Shown here in pieces: positions 39,697-48,987 of a stretch of 64,000 nucleotides of DNA. This DNA is from Defluviicoccus sp. (GTDB lineage: Bacteria > Pseudomonadota > Alphaproteobacteria > MPNO01), in assembly GCA_028821395.1 (NCBI GenBank), contig JAPPGP010000186.1, forward strand, positions 1-64,000, read 5' to 3'. Every line of letters starts with the position of its first letter. Within the stretch, counting starts at the first letter, position 1. The notes beneath the pieces are model-generated. The model worked only from the letters and a program-made list of their open reading frames with translations, did no database searches and was not told the DNA's origin. Position numbers and translations under genes: made by a program.

Positions 39697-41061
39697 CTAC
39701 CTGGTGATGATCTCCGGCCCCATCAGGGCGGTCGGGATCCAGGTCGAGATCCACGGCACGTAGGTCACCAGGATCAGGAACACGAACATGATGCCCACCC
39801 AGGGCAGGGCGGCGCGCACCACGTTCATCACCGACATCGAGGCGACGCCCGCGGTCACGAACAAATTCAGCCCTACCGGCGGGGTGATCATGCCGATCTC
39901 CATGTTGACCACCATGATGATGCCGAGATGGATCGGGTCGATGCCGAGCTCGATGGCGATCGGGAAGACCAGCGGCGCGACGATGATGAGGAGGCCGGAG
40001 GGCTCCATGAACTGACCGCCGATCAGTAGCAGCACGTTCACCACCACGAGGAACAGGATCGGCCCGAGCCCGGCGGCGAGCATCGCCTCGGCGATGTCCT
40101 GCGGGATGCGCTCCTCGGTCAGCACGTGCTTGAGGATCAGCGCGTTGGCGATGATGAACATCAGCGTGACGGTGAGCTTGCCGCCTTCGAGCAGGGTCTT
40201 CCTGGTGTCCGGGTGCCAGAGCACGGCGACCGTGCGCGTCGCCAGCGCGAGACCCCCCGGTCCGGCCTCGGCGAAGGGCCCCATGTCGCGATAGACGAAG
40301 TTGGCGATCAGGAAGGCGTAGACGGCTGCGACCGCGGCGGCCTCGGTCGGGGTGAAGACCCCGCCATAGATGCCGCCCAGGATGATGAAGATCAGCAGCA
40401 GCCCCCAGAACGCGTCGCGCGCCGATTCGAACAGCTCGCGCCAGCCCGCCCAGGGCTGGGACGGCAGGCCGCGGATGCGCGCGGTGACGTAGATCCCCGC
40501 CATCAGCATCAGCCCGGCGACGATGCCGGGCAGGATGCCGGCGAGGAACATGCGCCCGACCGAGACGTCGGTCGCCGCGGCGTAGACCACCATCACGATC
40601 GAGGGCGGGATCAGGATGCCGAGCGTGCCGGCATTGCAGATCACGCCGGCGGCGAACTCCTTCGAGTAGCCGACCTCGCGCATGCCGGCGATGACGATCG
40701 AGCCGATGGCGATCACCGTCGCGGGGGAGGAGCCCGACAGCGCCGCGAACATCATGCAGGCGACCACCGAGGCGATGGCGAGCCCGCCCTTGATGTGGCC
40801 GACCAGCGCGATGGCGAAGCGGATGATGCGCCTGGCCACCCCGCCGGTCGACATGAAGGTCGAGGCCAGGATGAAGAACGGGATGGCGAGCAGCGTGTAG
40901 TGCCCGTCGAAGGCGGAGAACAGGGTCTGCGCGATGGAGGCGAGCGAGCCGTCCGAGTGGAGCACCAGGAACAGGATGCTGGAGAGCCCGAGCGAGACCG
41001 CCACCGGGACGCCGATCACCATCAACAGGATGACGAGGCCGAACAGGAGGGCGACGGTCAC
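39697..41061 (-). CDS. TRAP transporter large permease (DctM family)
   Basis: SGSSPATVIAIGSIVIAGMREVGYSKEFAAGVICNAGTLGILIPPSIVMVVY. Confidence 0.95.
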   Translation of the reverse strand: MTVALLFGLVILLMVIGVPVAVSLGLSSILFLVLHSDGSLASIAQTLFSAFDGHYTLLAIPFFILASTFMSTGGVARRIIRFAIALVGHIKGGLAIASVVACMMFAALSGSSPATVIAIGSIVIAGMREVGYSKEFAAGVICNAGTLGILIPPSIVMVVYAAATDVSVGRMFLAGILPGIVAGLMLMAGIYVTARIRGLPSQPWAGWRELFESARDAFWGLLLIFIILGGIYGGVFTPTEAAAVAAVYAFLIANFVYRDMGPFAEAGPGGLALATRTVAVLWHPDTRKTLLEGGKLTVTLMFIIANALILKHVLTEERIPQDIAEAMLAAGLGPILFLVVVNVLLLIGGQFMEPSGLLIIVAPLVFPIAIELGIDPIHLGIIMVVNMEIGMITPPVGLNLFVTAGVASMSVMNVVRAALPWVGIMFVFLILVTYVPWISTWIPTALMGPEIITR

Positions 41062-41064
41062 GCC

Positions 41065-41670
41065 TCAGCCCTCCGCGCGGTCGGACTCGGCGACCTCGTG
41101 CGAGGCGATCACGGTGGCCTGCGTGCCGCGCGCGATGGCGATTCCCGCCTGGACGAAGCGCCAGGTGAGCAGCGCCATGCCGATGGGAAGCGCGGCGTAG
41201 GGGATGAAGCGGGGCATCTTCTCGTAGGCCTCGCCTTCGTTGAACCACTCGGCGAGGAACTGGAGGAAGCCCGGCATCGGCACGTCGTTGACTTCGAGGA
41301 AGGCCCGCTTGGTGGCGAACGGGTACCAGTATTCCCAGGACCCGATCAGCAGCAGCACCGCGAAGGCGAGGCAGGCGGCGACCGAGACCAGGCCCAGCGC
41401 GCGCCTGGCCGCCGGGCCGAGCGCGTTGACCAGGAGGTCGATGCCGAGATGGAGCGAGTGCTTGACCGCGTAGGAGGCGCCCAGCAGCACCAGCCAGGCG
41501 AACAGGAAGACGGTCGCCTCCAGCGCCCACAGGATGTTGTCGTTGAAGACGTAGCGCGCGACCACGTTGGCGAAGGTGATCACGGTCATCAGGCCGAGGA
41601 AGACCGCGATCAGGGTCTCCTCGAGCCGGTCGAAGACCTGCCCGATTCTGGAATCCGAAGGTTCCGGCAT
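41065..41670 (-). CDS. TRAP transporter small permease (DctQ family)
   Basis: YVFNDNILWALEATVFLFAWLVLLGASYAVKHSLHLGIDLLV. Confidence 0.92.
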   Translation of the reverse strand: MPEPSDSRIGQVFDRLEETLIAVFLGLMTVITFANVVARYVFNDNILWALEATVFLFAWLVLLGASYAVKHSLHLGIDLLVNALGPAARRALGLVSVAACLAFAVLLLIGSWEYWYPFATKRAFLEVNDVPMPGFLQFLAEWFNEGEAYEKMPRFIPYAALPIGMALLTWRFVQAGIAIARGTQATVIASHEVAESDRAEG

Positions 41671-41739
41671 GCCCCGGCTACCGGGTCGACTGCCCCCGCC
41701 CGGCCCTGCCCGGGCGGGGGTTGGCGGGCAACGCGCGGA

Positions 41740-42744
41740 TCAGCTGCCGACGTTGGCCGCCTGCGCGGCCTCGATCAGCTCGGCGCCGATATCCTTCTCG
41801 AACTTCTTCCACACCGGCTGGAGCGCCTTCACCCAGGCCTGGCGCTGCTGCGCGTCCAGGGTGCGGATCTTGCCGCCCGACTCGACGATCTTCTGCTTGT
41901 TCTCCTGGTTCACGGTCCAGGCTTCCTTGTTGCGCTTGACCGTGACCTCCATGAGGATCTTGGCGAATGGCCCGCGGACGTCCTCGGGCAGCCCGTCCCA
42001 CCATTCGGTCGAGGCGACGACGAGGTAGTCGATGATGCCGTGATTGGTCTCGGTCACGCCGTCCTGCACCTCGAAGAACTTCTTGCCGTAGATGTTCGAC
42101 CAGGTGTTCTCCTGGCCGTCGACCACCTTGGTCTGGAGCGCGCCGTAGACCTCCTTGAAGGCCATCTTCTGCGGGTTGGAGCCGAGCTGCCTGAACTGGG
42201 CGACCAGCACGTCGGAGGGCTGGACGCGGAACTTGAGCCCCTTGGCGTCCGCCGGCACCAGCAGCGGCCTGTTGGCCGACATCTGCTTCATGCCGTTGTG
42301 CCAGAACTGAAGCCCCTGCAGGCCGCGGCGCTTCATCGAGTCCTTCAGCGCCTGGCCGGCGTCGGAGTTCTGGAACCGGTCGACCGCGGCGATGTCCTTG
42401 AACATGAAGGGCAGGTCGAAAATGCGGAACTTCTTGGTGAACTTCTCGAACTTCGACAGAGACGGCGCGGCGAGCTGGACGTCGCCCTGGAGCATCGCCT
42501 CCAGCACCTTGTTGTCGTCATAGAGGGTGGAGTTGGGGAAGACCTGCATGCAGGCCTTGCCGTTCATCTCGGCGTTCACCCGCTTGGCCAGAAGCGTCGC
42601 CGCGATCCCCTTGGGGTGCTTGTCGGTGTTGGTGACGTGGCTGAACTTGATGACCTTCTCGCCCTTGTCGCACTTGGCGGACGCCTCGGCGGCAAGGCCG
42701 GCCACGGCGACGGCCGCGACAGCGGTGACGATCGCTTTCCGCAT
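41740..42744 (-). CDS. TRAP transporter substrate-binding protein (DctP family)
   Basis: Signal peptide; VIKFSHVTNTDKHPKGIAATLLAKRVNAEMNGK, FRVQPSDVL, VDGQENTWSNIYGKKFFEVQ. Confidence 0.95.
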   Translation of the reverse strand: MRKAIVTAVAAVAVAGLAAEASAKCDKGEKVIKFSHVTNTDKHPKGIAATLLAKRVNAEMNGKACMQVFPNSTLYDDNKVLEAMLQGDVQLAAPSLSKFEKFTKKFRIFDLPFMFKDIAAVDRFQNSDAGQALKDSMKRRGLQGLQFWHNGMKQMSANRPLLVPADAKGLKFRVQPSDVLVAQFRQLGSNPQKMAFKEVYGALQTKVVDGQENTWSNIYGKKFFEVQDGVTETNHGIIDYLVVASTEWWDGLPEDVRGPFAKILMEVTVKRNKEAWTVNQENKQKIVESGGKIRTLDAQQRQAWVKALQPVWKKFEKDIGAELIEAAQAANVGS

Positions 42745-42832
42745 CGAATTTCTCCCTTGAGGAATGCCTTGGTGGAACCGGGGTCCAGCCCCGTCCACCT
42801 TGGCGGCACGGTAGGTAATCGGGCGAGGACCG

Positions 42833-43879
42833 TCAACTTTCCCGGCCGGCTTCCCCGGACCCGCCGGCGATGGCGCGGTGCAGGTCGAGCAGGCTGAGAA
42901 CGGTTTCAGGGTCGCGCCTGCCGAAGCCGCATTCGGTGGCGATCCCGAAGCCGGAAACCACGCGTTCGGCCGCGGCGATGCGCCGCCTCGCACCGGCGAT
43001 CCCGTCGGTGAAATGGACCAGCCCGAGATGGAGCCGGGTGCCCGGATCGAGCGCGAGGCCGGCGAGCGGTGCGAAATAGGCGTCGTCGTCGCGCTCGCGC
43101 GGTACCGGGATGTGGATCCAGTCGATCGGGCGGGCGACCGAAGCGGCGATCGCGTTGGCGATGCGGACGAGGACGGCCGTGTCCTCCGGCTCCTTCCAGT
43201 GCCGGTGGTTCATGTCGCCGTAGCAGAGATGGAAGCCGAGCTCGACCTCCGCCGGCACCGCATCGCCGAGACGCGCGATGCGCTCGATCAGCGCCCGCTC
43301 CGGCGCCTCGCCGAGAAAGGGGAGGGGAAAAAGGCCCTCGAAGATGCTCATCTCGGTGGCTACGTCCCACTGCACCGCGAGCCGGGTGGCCGGCACCGTG
43401 CGGCAGATCTCGGCGAGCTCCGCCAGCATGCGGGCCTCGTAGAGCGGCGCCACCGCGCCCTGGTCGCGATAGGCGACGAAGGAATAGACCGGCGCGAAGG
43501 GGGTGGGCAGGCAGACCTGGAAGCGGCAGCTTTCCGGCACCGCGCCCTCCTCGACGGCTGCCGTGAAATCCCGCCAGGAGGCCGCCGCCGCGCGCGCATA
43601 GCCGAGCTCGCCAAACGCCATATCGTCCGCGCCCCGGCCCGGCGCGAGGCGAAACGGCGGTCCGAGCTGGTACTCGCGCTCCTTCGCTTCCGATACGACC
43701 AGCGCCTCCTGCTCGGCGAACAGGCGATGCTGCCACGAGATCCAGTTTCTGCGGATCCCGGTCTCGCCGTCGGGTATGCGCGCAAGACGGTCGCCGAGGC
43801 GCCGTCCCGCCTCGCGAAACACCGTGGCCGCATCTTCCAGCGGGATGCTGCCGACAAGATGGACCGGACGTTCCGCCAT
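42833..43879 (-). CDS. Cobalamin-independent methionine synthase/UROD-like TIM-barrel protein
   Basis: LVGSIPLEDAATVFREAGRRLGDRLARIPDGETGIRRNWISWQ ... VSGFGIATECGFGRRDPETVLSLLDLHRAI. Confidence 0.65.
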   Translation of the reverse strand: MAERPVHLVGSIPLEDAATVFREAGRRLGDRLARIPDGETGIRRNWISWQHRLFAEQEALVVSEAKEREYQLGPPFRLAPGRGADDMAFGELGYARAAAASWRDFTAAVEEGAVPESCRFQVCLPTPFAPVYSFVAYRDQGAVAPLYEARMLAELAEICRTVPATRLAVQWDVATEMSIFEGLFPLPFLGEAPERALIERIARLGDAVPAEVELGFHLCYGDMNHRHWKEPEDTAVLVRIANAIAASVARPIDWIHIPVPRERDDDAYFAPLAGLALDPGTRLHLGLVHFTDGIAGARRRIAAAERVVSGFGIATECGFGRRDPETVLSLLDLHRAIAGGSGEAGRES

Positions 43880-43881
43880 GT

Positions 43882-44286
43882 TCAGCCCGGGACCACCGCC
43901 AGCAGGTCGATCTCGATCAGGAATTGCGGGTTGGACAGGCGGGTGACGCCCACCAGGGTCGAGGGGGCCGGCTTGTCGGGATCGCCGAATACCGGGGTGG
44001 TGGGATCGGTCTGGATCCTAAGATACTCGTCCACGTCGAGGACGAAGATCCGGCGGTACACCACGTCTTCCCAGCCGGCGCCGGCGGCCTTGAGCTGGAC
44101 TTCCAGGTTCTCGTTCACCTGGATGTACTGCGCCCGGTAGTCGCCCGGCGCCACCGGGCGGTAGTTCTCGTCCGACGGCGTCTGGCCGGCGATGAAGACC
44201 AGCTTCATCGGCCCGGTGACGGTGACCACGCGGGTGAAGGCGGGGTGCCTGTAGATCCCGTCGGGGTTGATGTGCTCGCGTTCCAT
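43882..44286 (-). CDS. RidA family protein
   Basis: VFIAGQTPSDENYRPVAPGDYRAQYIQVNENLEVQLKAAGAGWEDVVYRRIFVLD. Confidence 0.9.
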   Translation of the reverse strand: MEREHINPDGIYRHPAFTRVVTVTGPMKLVFIAGQTPSDENYRPVAPGDYRAQYIQVNENLEVQLKAAGAGWEDVVYRRIFVLDVDEYLRIQTDPTTPVFGDPDKPAPSTLVGVTRLSNPQFLIEIDLLAVVPG

Positions 44287-44312
44287 CGCCGCTCTCCCTG
44301 GTCGTGGAGGCG

Positions 44313-45005
44313 CTACTCTAGCGGACGCTCGGGGTCGGGTGGCAGGGCGATGCCGAAGCGGCGTCGCAACAGGTCATCGATCAGGTCGAAGCAGGAGCCG
44401 TAGCGCACCACCCGCATGCGCCCGACATCGATCATCGTGGAAGACTTGCCGTAGCGGTTCCAGCGCGCGAGCCCGTAATCGATCACGATGTCGGCGGCCG
44501 CGCGGATTTCGGGCTCGATGTCTTCGGCGCGGAATTTCACCCCCTGGAGCGAGATGTTGGCCGACGAGCCGATCACCAAACGGTCGTCGGCAAACGCGAT
44601 CCGCGCCAGCTCGTCGAGCAGCTTCCCGGCGTTGAGCAGCATCGCGATGGTGCCCTCGTCGGTGGTCTGGTCGAGCACGTCCTCGTCCAGCGAGGCGAGC
44701 GCCGGGTGGTCGAGCCGGCCCGGCGCGACCGTTCCCATCGGCAGGTCCGCATCGCCCACGATGGCCGAGACGACGGCGCGGCGGTTATCGTCCAGCACGT
44801 GCAGGTCCCGGTGCATCTCCAGGCAGCCGCACATGGCGTTGAGCTTGTCGGGCAAGCGCCGCTTGACCTCGAAGATCTTCCAAATCGCGGCACCGGAGAC
44901 GCCGAGGATGACGTAGCCCACGTCGGTCGGAACGATCCCGACACCGCCCTCGGCCAGCGTCGCATAGACCCGCTGCGCGTCCGCTCGATAATCATGAAAA
45001 GACAT
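44313..45005 (-). CDS. Sua5/YciO/YrdC-domain protein
   Basis: GGVGIVPTDVGYVILG, FEVKRRLPDKLNAM, VIGSSANISLQG, STMIDV. Confidence 0.82.
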   Translation of the reverse strand: MSFHDYRADAQRVYATLAEGGVGIVPTDVGYVILGVSGAAIWKIFEVKRRLPDKLNAMCGCLEMHRDLHVLDDNRRAVVSAIVGDADLPMGTVAPGRLDHPALASLDEDVLDQTTDEGTIAMLLNAGKLLDELARIAFADDRLVIGSSANISLQGVKFRAEDIEPEIRAAADIVIDYGLARWNRYGKSSTMIDVGRMRVVRYGSCFDLIDDLLRRRFGIALPPDPERPLE

Positions 45006-45009
45006 AATG

Positions 45010-45507
45010 TTAAGAAGGTTTCTTCCAGTAGCTCTTCATCACGTCTTCGACCCAGCCCGGCTCGCGGATCTCGCTGCGCGGGGCGAAGGCGGTCATGTAG
45101 GGCTTGATGTCGATCACCGGCGTGCCGTCGATGGCATCGAGTCCCTGGACACGGACCGTCGTCCTCTCCACGCCCAGCACGCGGCACACCGTGGAGCCGA
45201 TCAGGTTGGGCCGGTAATGGCCGCGCTGGGCGAAGATCCCGGTGAGCGGCAGGTCGGGATCGTTGCGCGGGTGGCGCGCGCCGGTGACGATGGTCGAGGG
45301 ATCTGTGACGTGGAAGCGGAACAGGACGACGGCGTGGGAGAAGCCGTCGAGCCCGCGGATCGAATCGGCGCCGAGCCAGTCGGTGTCGAGCTCGATGGCG
45401 GCCTTCACGCTGTCCCAGTCGTCGTTGAACGGCTCCTTGCGCCCGCCGCGGACGAAGCCGATGGGGCGCAGCGCGACGGTCGCCGTCACGGCGCGTTCGG
45501 CGTCCAC
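45010..45507 (-). CDS. TsaA/TrmO-family protein
   Basis: IGFVRGGRKEPFNDDW, LDGFSHAVVLFRFH, GIFAQRGHYRPNLIGSTVCRVLGVE, VQGLDAIDGTPVIDIKPY. Confidence 0.9.
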   Translation of the reverse strand: MDAERAVTATVALRPIGFVRGGRKEPFNDDWDSVKAAIELDTDWLGADSIRGLDGFSHAVVLFRFHVTDPSTIVTGARHPRNDPDLPLTGIFAQRGHYRPNLIGSTVCRVLGVERTTVRVQGLDAIDGTPVIDIKPYMTAFAPRSEIREPGWVEDVMKSYWKKPS

Positions 45508-46067
45508 TCGCGGACCACGGTCTCGTACTCCGCCCGGGTGCGTTCGGCGGGCGGTTCCTTGGCGGTGCCGACATAGACGAAACCCGCCACCCGCTCGTTC
45601 TCGCCGCAGCCGAGCGCCGCCGCCACGTCGTCGTTATAGGCCGGCCACTCGGTCAGCCACTGCGCTGAGTAGCCGATGGCATGCGCCGCGTTGAGCATGT
45701 TCATGCAGACCGCGCCCGAGGACAGCGTCTGCTCCCATTCCGGGATCTTGTGCTCGGGCGTGATCCGCGAGGTGACCGCGACCACGACGGGGGCGCGCTG
45801 GAAGCGCTCGCGTTCGACCTCGATCAGCTCGTCGAACGCATCCGGGTTCTCCTTCTTGAACGCCTCCGCCAAGATATCGCCGAAGGCGGCCCGGGCGGCG
45901 CCCTTGATGACGGCGAACCGCCAGGGTCCGAGCTTTCCATGGTCCGGCACCCGCATGCCGGTCTTGAGGATCATGTCGAGCTCTTCGTCGCTCGGCCCCG
46001 GGTCGCCCAGATTGCGCGCCGTCACCGAGCGGCGGGTCATCAGAAAGTCCAAAATTTCGGCGTGCAT
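45486..46067 (-). CDS. Nitroreductase family protein
   Basis: FLMTRRSVTARNLGDPGPSDEELDMILKTGMRVPDHGKLGPWRFAVI. Confidence 0.92.
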   Translation of the reverse strand: MHAEILDFLMTRRSVTARNLGDPGPSDEELDMILKTGMRVPDHGKLGPWRFAVIKGAARAAFGDILAEAFKKENPDAFDELIEVERERFQRAPVVVAVTSRITPEHKIPEWEQTLSSGAVCMNMLNAAHAIGYSAQWLTEWPAYNDDVAAALGCGENERVAGFVYVGTAKEPPAERTRAEYETVVREWTPNAP

Positions 46068-46157
46068 GTTTTCCTCCTCGCCGTCCGGGGCGGGGCAGGC
46101 CCTGCCCCGGACCCCGGCTCCTCCGTCCATGTCTATGGAAGCGATCCCGGGGCGGTT

Positions 46158-46430
46158 CTATTGCGCCGCCTGCCGGCCCGCAACCGCTTCGCGGAGACCA
46201 TCGAGCAGCCCTTCGAGCCGGGCCACCCGCTCCACCAGGGCGGTCAGCCGCTCGTCCACCCCGCCGATCCGCGCCTCCAGGCCGTCCATCCGCCTATCCA
46301 GGCTGTCCATCCACCGCTCGAGCCGTTGCTCCAGTCGGTCGATCCGGCGGTCCAGCCGGCCGAGCAGGGTAAGCATCGTCCCGGCCAGGGCGACCCCGAC
46401 GGCGAGGATGGCGATCAGCTCGGGCGACAT
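46158..46430 (-). CDS. Small membrane-anchored coiled-coil protein
   Basis: N-terminal hydrophobic helix then LDRRIDRLEQRLERWMDSLDRRMDGLEARI heptads. Confidence 0.65.
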   Translation of the reverse strand: MSPELIAILAVGVALAGTMLTLLGRLDRRIDRLEQRLERWMDSLDRRMDGLEARIGGVDERLTALVERVARLEGLLDGLREAVAGRQAAQ

Positions 46431-46464
46431 GGGCCGAGCCTAGTGCAGGCTGCGCCGGATGTCA

Positions 46465-48111
46465 TCACCCGCCGGTCCCGGCGCGCTCGCGTTCGAGGGC
46501 GCGCAGCGCGCCACGCTGGATCTTGCCCGTCGGGGTCAACGGCAGGGCGTCGACGAACTCGATGGCGCGCGGGTACTTGAAGGCGGAGATCTGCGATTTC
46601 ACGTAGTCCTGCAGCTCCTCGGCCAGGGTGGAGTCGCCCACCGCTCCGTCGAAGAGCGCGACGAAGGCCTTCACGATCGCGCCGCGGTCGGGATCGGGCG
46701 AGCCGACGACGGCGCATTCGCGCACGCTCGGGTGTTCGAGCAGCACCGCCTCGACCTCCAGCCCCGAGACGTTGTACCCGCTGGTCAGGATCATGTCGTC
46801 GGTGCGCGCCTCGTAGTAGACATAGCCGTCCTCGTCGACGCGGCAGAGATCGCCCGACAGGTTCCAGCCGTCGCGCACGTATTTCGCCTGGCGCTCGGCG
46901 TCGTCGAGATAGCGGCAGCCGTTGGGGCCCCTGACGATCATCTGGCCGATCTCGCCCGGCGCGGTGTCCTCGAACTCTTCGTCGACCACCCGCACCCGGA
47001 AGCCCGGTATCTCCTTGCCGATGGCGCCCGGCCTGATGTCGTCGCCGGCGGCCGAGATGAAGATGTGCAGAAGCTCCGAGATGCCGAGCCCGTTGATCAT
47101 CGAGACCCCGGTGATGTCCTTCCAGCGCTCGAACACCGCTGGCGCCAGCGGCTCCCCGCCGCCGACGCAGACCCGGAGGCTGGACAGGTCGTAGCTCGCG
47201 GCCTCCTCCAGCATCAGCTTGTAGCCCGAGGGCGTCGAGAAGCAGACCGTCGCGCGGGTCTTCTCGATGGTCTCCAGCAGCAGCTTCGGCGTCGCCCGCT
47301 CCAGCAGCACGGTCTCGGCGCCGAAGCGAGGCGCGTCGACCAGGAAGGCACAGAGCCCGTACAAAAAGGCGATCTGCGGCGAGCCGCAGACGATGTCGCC
47401 CGGGCGGATGTCGACGATGCGCCCGGCGAAGCAGTCGGCGGCGGCGAGCAGGTCGCGGTGGAAGTGGATGGTTCCCTTGGGCGTCCCGGTCGAGCCCGAG
47501 GTGAAGCCGACGATGGCGACGTCCTCGGCGGCGGTGTCGACATTGGCGAAGGTCGCGGGCTTGGCCTCGGCGAGGGCCTCCAGACCGTCCGCCGGGTCGC
47601 CGAAATAGAGCACGCGGCGGAGGTCGGCGCAGGACGGCGCCGCCGCCTCGATATCGGCGGCCAGATCGCGATGGGAAATCGCCAGTTGAATCCGCGCCTT
47701 GCCGGCGATGTACTCGATCTCCCGGGCGCGCAGCGTCGGCATGGTGGTGACCGCGACCCCGCCCGCCTTGAGCACCGCGTACCAGGCAGCCGCCAGCATC
47801 GGGTGGTTGCCCGAGCGCAGCAGCACTCGGTTGCCGGGGACCAGCCCGCAATCCTCGACCAGGAAATTGGCGATGCGGTTGGCCCGGGCCAAGACCTCGC
47901 CATAGGTCCAGACCGACCCGCCGAAGCGGAACATGGGCTTGTCCGCCGAGCCGCCCGCCGCCTGCCGGTCGAGCAGCTCGACGGCGGCGTTGAACCGCGC
48001 CGGGTAGGCGGCGAGCTCCGGCAGGACGGAATAGTCCATCTCCGGCCACAGCGCGCGCGGCGGCAGGTTGTCATTGAGGAAGTGGTCGACATGCGCAGAC
48101 GGTTCGCTCAT
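46465..48111 (-). CDS. Benzoate/2-aminobenzoate-CoA ligase-like AMP-binding enzyme
   Basis: IVGFTSGSTGTPKGTIHFHRDLLAAADCF, GLGISELLHIF, YEARTDDMILTSGYNVSGLEVEAVLLEHPSV, TPTGKIQRGALR. Confidence 0.93.
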   Translation of the reverse strand: MSEPSAHVDHFLNDNLPPRALWPEMDYSVLPELAAYPARFNAAVELLDRQAAGGSADKPMFRFGGSVWTYGEVLARANRIANFLVEDCGLVPGNRVLLRSGNHPMLAAAWYAVLKAGGVAVTTMPTLRAREIEYIAGKARIQLAISHRDLAADIEAAAPSCADLRRVLYFGDPADGLEALAEAKPATFANVDTAAEDVAIVGFTSGSTGTPKGTIHFHRDLLAAADCFAGRIVDIRPGDIVCGSPQIAFLYGLCAFLVDAPRFGAETVLLERATPKLLLETIEKTRATVCFSTPSGYKLMLEEAASYDLSSLRVCVGGGEPLAPAVFERWKDITGVSMINGLGISELLHIFISAAGDDIRPGAIGKEIPGFRVRVVDEEFEDTAPGEIGQMIVRGPNGCRYLDDAERQAKYVRDGWNLSGDLCRVDEDGYVYYEARTDDMILTSGYNVSGLEVEAVLLEHPSVRECAVVGSPDPDRGAIVKAFVALFDGAVGDSTLAEELQDYVKSQISAFKYPRAIEFVDALPLTPTGKIQRGALRALERERAGTGG

Positions 48112-48174
48112 CGGCGGAACCTAGCCGCGCCGCCATGGCGAGCCAAGGGGCGCTGGCTCCAACGCCATGATTGT

Positions 48175-48195
48175 CTTGACCAAGCACTTGACCAA
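48175..48195 (+). promoter_or_regulatory. Direct repeat CTTGACCAA x2 upstream of VapBC-like locus
   Basis: CTTGACCAA-gca-CTTGACCAA, 12-nt phase, about 50 nt upstream of ATG 48245. Confidence 0.45.
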
Positions 48196-48244
48196 CGTTA
48201 GCGTCCGGCCTCCAACTACGAACGGCGCAGGGAACACCGAAAAC

Positions 48245-48487
48245 ATGGCACGCCACGTCAAGATCGGAGAAGCCAAGACGCACCTGTCCGCGCTGCTCGC
48301 GCGCGTCGAGGCCGGCGAAGAGCTCGTGATCTGCCGCGGCTCCACGCCGATCGCCCGCGTCACGCGAATCGTTTCCGCCACCGATCACGCAGCCCTCGTC
48401 GAAACTCTCCGCCGGGAAAGAGCCAAGCAGCAGCCGGTGACCACGGCCGAAATCCTTGCCTGGCGACACGAAGGGCACGCGCGCTGA
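48245..48487 (+). CDS. Phd/YefM-type antitoxin
   Basis: VKIGEAKTHLSALLARVEAGEELVICRGSTPIARV. Confidence 0.93.
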   Translation: MARHVKIGEAKTHLSALLARVEAGEELVICRGSTPIARVTRIVSATDHAALVETLRRERAKQQPVTTAEILAWRHEGHAR

Positions 48488-48888
48488 TGGCATTGGTGAT
48501 CGACGCCTCTATCGCGGCCGCCTGGCTGCTGCCCGACGAACGGGCCGAACTGGCGGAAACGGCCATTAGGCGGCTCGCTGACGAAACCGCCAGCGTTCCG
48601 GACCTTTTCTGGCACGAGCTCCGCAACATCCTGATTTCCGCCGAGCGCCGCGGACGCATCGACCGGCACCATGCAGACGCTTCCCTGGCGCGCATCCGGG
48701 GGCTTCCGATCCACGCTCCGCGCCAGGCTGAGGACGCTCACGTTCTTGCCCTGGCGCGGCGTCACCGCCTGACCGCCTACGACTCCAGCTATCTCGCTCT
48801 GGCGATCCAGGAACATTGTCCGCTGGCCACGCTCGACCGCCAGTTGAACGATGCCGCTACGGCGGAAGGATTGCCGGGATTCGCCTGA
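48487..48888 (+). CDS. PIN-domain toxin (VapC-like)
   Basis: LVIDASIAAAWLLPDE, LTAYDSSYLALAIQEHCPLATLDRQL. Confidence 0.93.
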   Translation: MALVIDASIAAAWLLPDERAELAETAIRRLADETASVPDLFWHELRNILISAERRGRIDRHHADASLARIRGLPIHAPRQAEDAHVLALARRHRLTAYDSSYLALAIQEHCPLATLDRQLNDAATAEGLPGFA

Positions 48889-48987
48889 TCCCATCCTCCG
48901 GCCCTGTCGACGAACGCCGCTCCGTGGCGGTTCCATCCGGGGCGGATACGCTATAGGGTCCGGCGCCCGCCACGAAGGTCGCCGCCG

